Part shown: positions 11,746 through 12,007 of the stretch, piece after piece
Numbering within the stretch: the stretch's first letter is position 1
Layout of the letters: each line of letters begins with the position of its first letter
NCBI GenBank assembly: GCA_002494215.1
Contig: DLBF01000093.1
Coordinates: forward strand, 1 to 12,007
Origin: Prevotellaceae bacterium UBA7028
GTDB taxonomy: Bacteria > Bacteroidota > Bacteroidia > Bacteroidales > Bacteroidaceae
Direction of reading: 5' to 3'
Length of the DNA: 12,007 bases
Position numbers and translations under genes: made by a program
Notes under the pieces: model-generated
What the model was told of the DNA's origin: nothing
The model's input: the letters and a program-made list of their open reading frames with translations, nothing else
Databases searched by the model: none

Positions 11746-12007
11746 GATTTCAAGTTGTAGGCGAGGCTTTCAAGAAGAAGCCAGTCACCGTGACCGCACC
11801 AAGTGAAAAACCTAGCGCGTATTTCGGCAAGAAGGTTTTCAATCGCCAAAAAATGTACAAGTATCTGCCCAAGCGTGTCTATGACCAGATGATTGACGTC
11901 ATCGAGAACGGTACCCGTCTGGACCGCACCGTAGCCGATGCCGTAGCTGCCGGCATGATGCAGTGGGCCCAGGAAAACGGCGTCACACACTATACTCACT
12001 GGTTCCA
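11730..12007 (+). CDS. glnN: Glutamine synthetase type III, N-terminal part (3' truncated by window)
   Basis: This is the start of a type III glutamine synthetase, which makes glutamine from glutamate, ammonia and ATP and feeds GltBD. Ninety-two full codons are present, beginning MANELRFQVVGEAFKKK. The stretch YFGKKVFNRQKMYKYLPKRV followed by YDQM is characteristic of the N-terminal domain peculiar to GSIII, which is not found in GSI or GSII. The complete enzyme is usually about 720-730 residues, so most of it lies beyond the window. The start follows a consensus Bacteroidetes promoter and an A-rich leader of about 75 nt. Its nearness to gltBD fits a nitrogen-assimilation region, here separated by the surface-protein module. 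Confidence 0.93.
   Translation, partial: MANELRFQVVGEAFKKKPVTVTAPSEKPSAYFGKKVFNRQKMYKYLPKRVYDQMIDVIENGTRLDRTVADAVAAGMMQWAQENGVTHYTHWF

Overview
The window looks like a chromosomal segment of a Bacteroidales bacterium, most likely Prevotella or a close relative. The reasons are a type III glutamine synthetase, the Bacteroidetes promoter signature TTTG-N19-TAnnTTTG, a very large mosaic surface protein with BspA-type leucine-rich repeats and a C-terminal sorting-type signature, and A-rich leaders without Shine-Dalgarno sequences. No RNA gene, CRISPR array or transposase was seen.

Layout. 1-1704: C-terminal half of gltB (glutamate synthase large subunit, cut by the window edge). 1735-3135: gltD (small subunit). 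3136-3252: terminator-type hairpins. 3235-4362, minus strand: a membrane-embedded AraC-family regulator. 4363-4525: divergent control region with three direct operator-like repeats at 21 and 20 bp spacing, one inverted copy and a good Bacteroidetes promoter. 4526-4648: a 40-residue single-span membrane protein. 4649-4853: GC-rich hairpins and a 71-bp leader repeat. 4854-10790: a 1978-residue secreted surface protein. 10804-10874: second copy of the leader repeat. 10882-11052: a 56-residue peptide. 11053-11729: a structured intergenic region holding an 82-bp imperfect palindrome made of 11-bp units, a pair of GAGCCGGCTC palindromes and the glnN promoter. 11730 to the end: start of glnN.

How it fits together. 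gltB, gltD and glnN make up the GS-GOGAT ammonia-assimilation route. Between them sits what looks like an accessory surface-protein module. A membrane-bound regulator is transcribed divergently from a probable operon (small membrane protein, giant adhesin-like protein, small peptide). No promoter is visible inside that operon, so the 4492-4499 promoter with its upstream repeats probably drives all three genes.

The most unusual signal is a family of heptanucleotide-periodic sequences. A palindromic element of about 85-90 bp, with arms of roughly four 7-bp units, lies in-frame inside gltD and inside the regulator gene. A matching half-element lies in-frame inside gltB. All three are read in the same, only open, frame and give similar peptides (EELxVKxEE, and SSLFxLHSSL in two of them). 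Related 7-bp arrays lie in the sorting-type C terminus of the surface protein and in two intergenic gaps. This resembles in principle the Rickettsia palindromic elements that invade coding genes, but the sequence is different and I know of no description of it in Bacteroidales.
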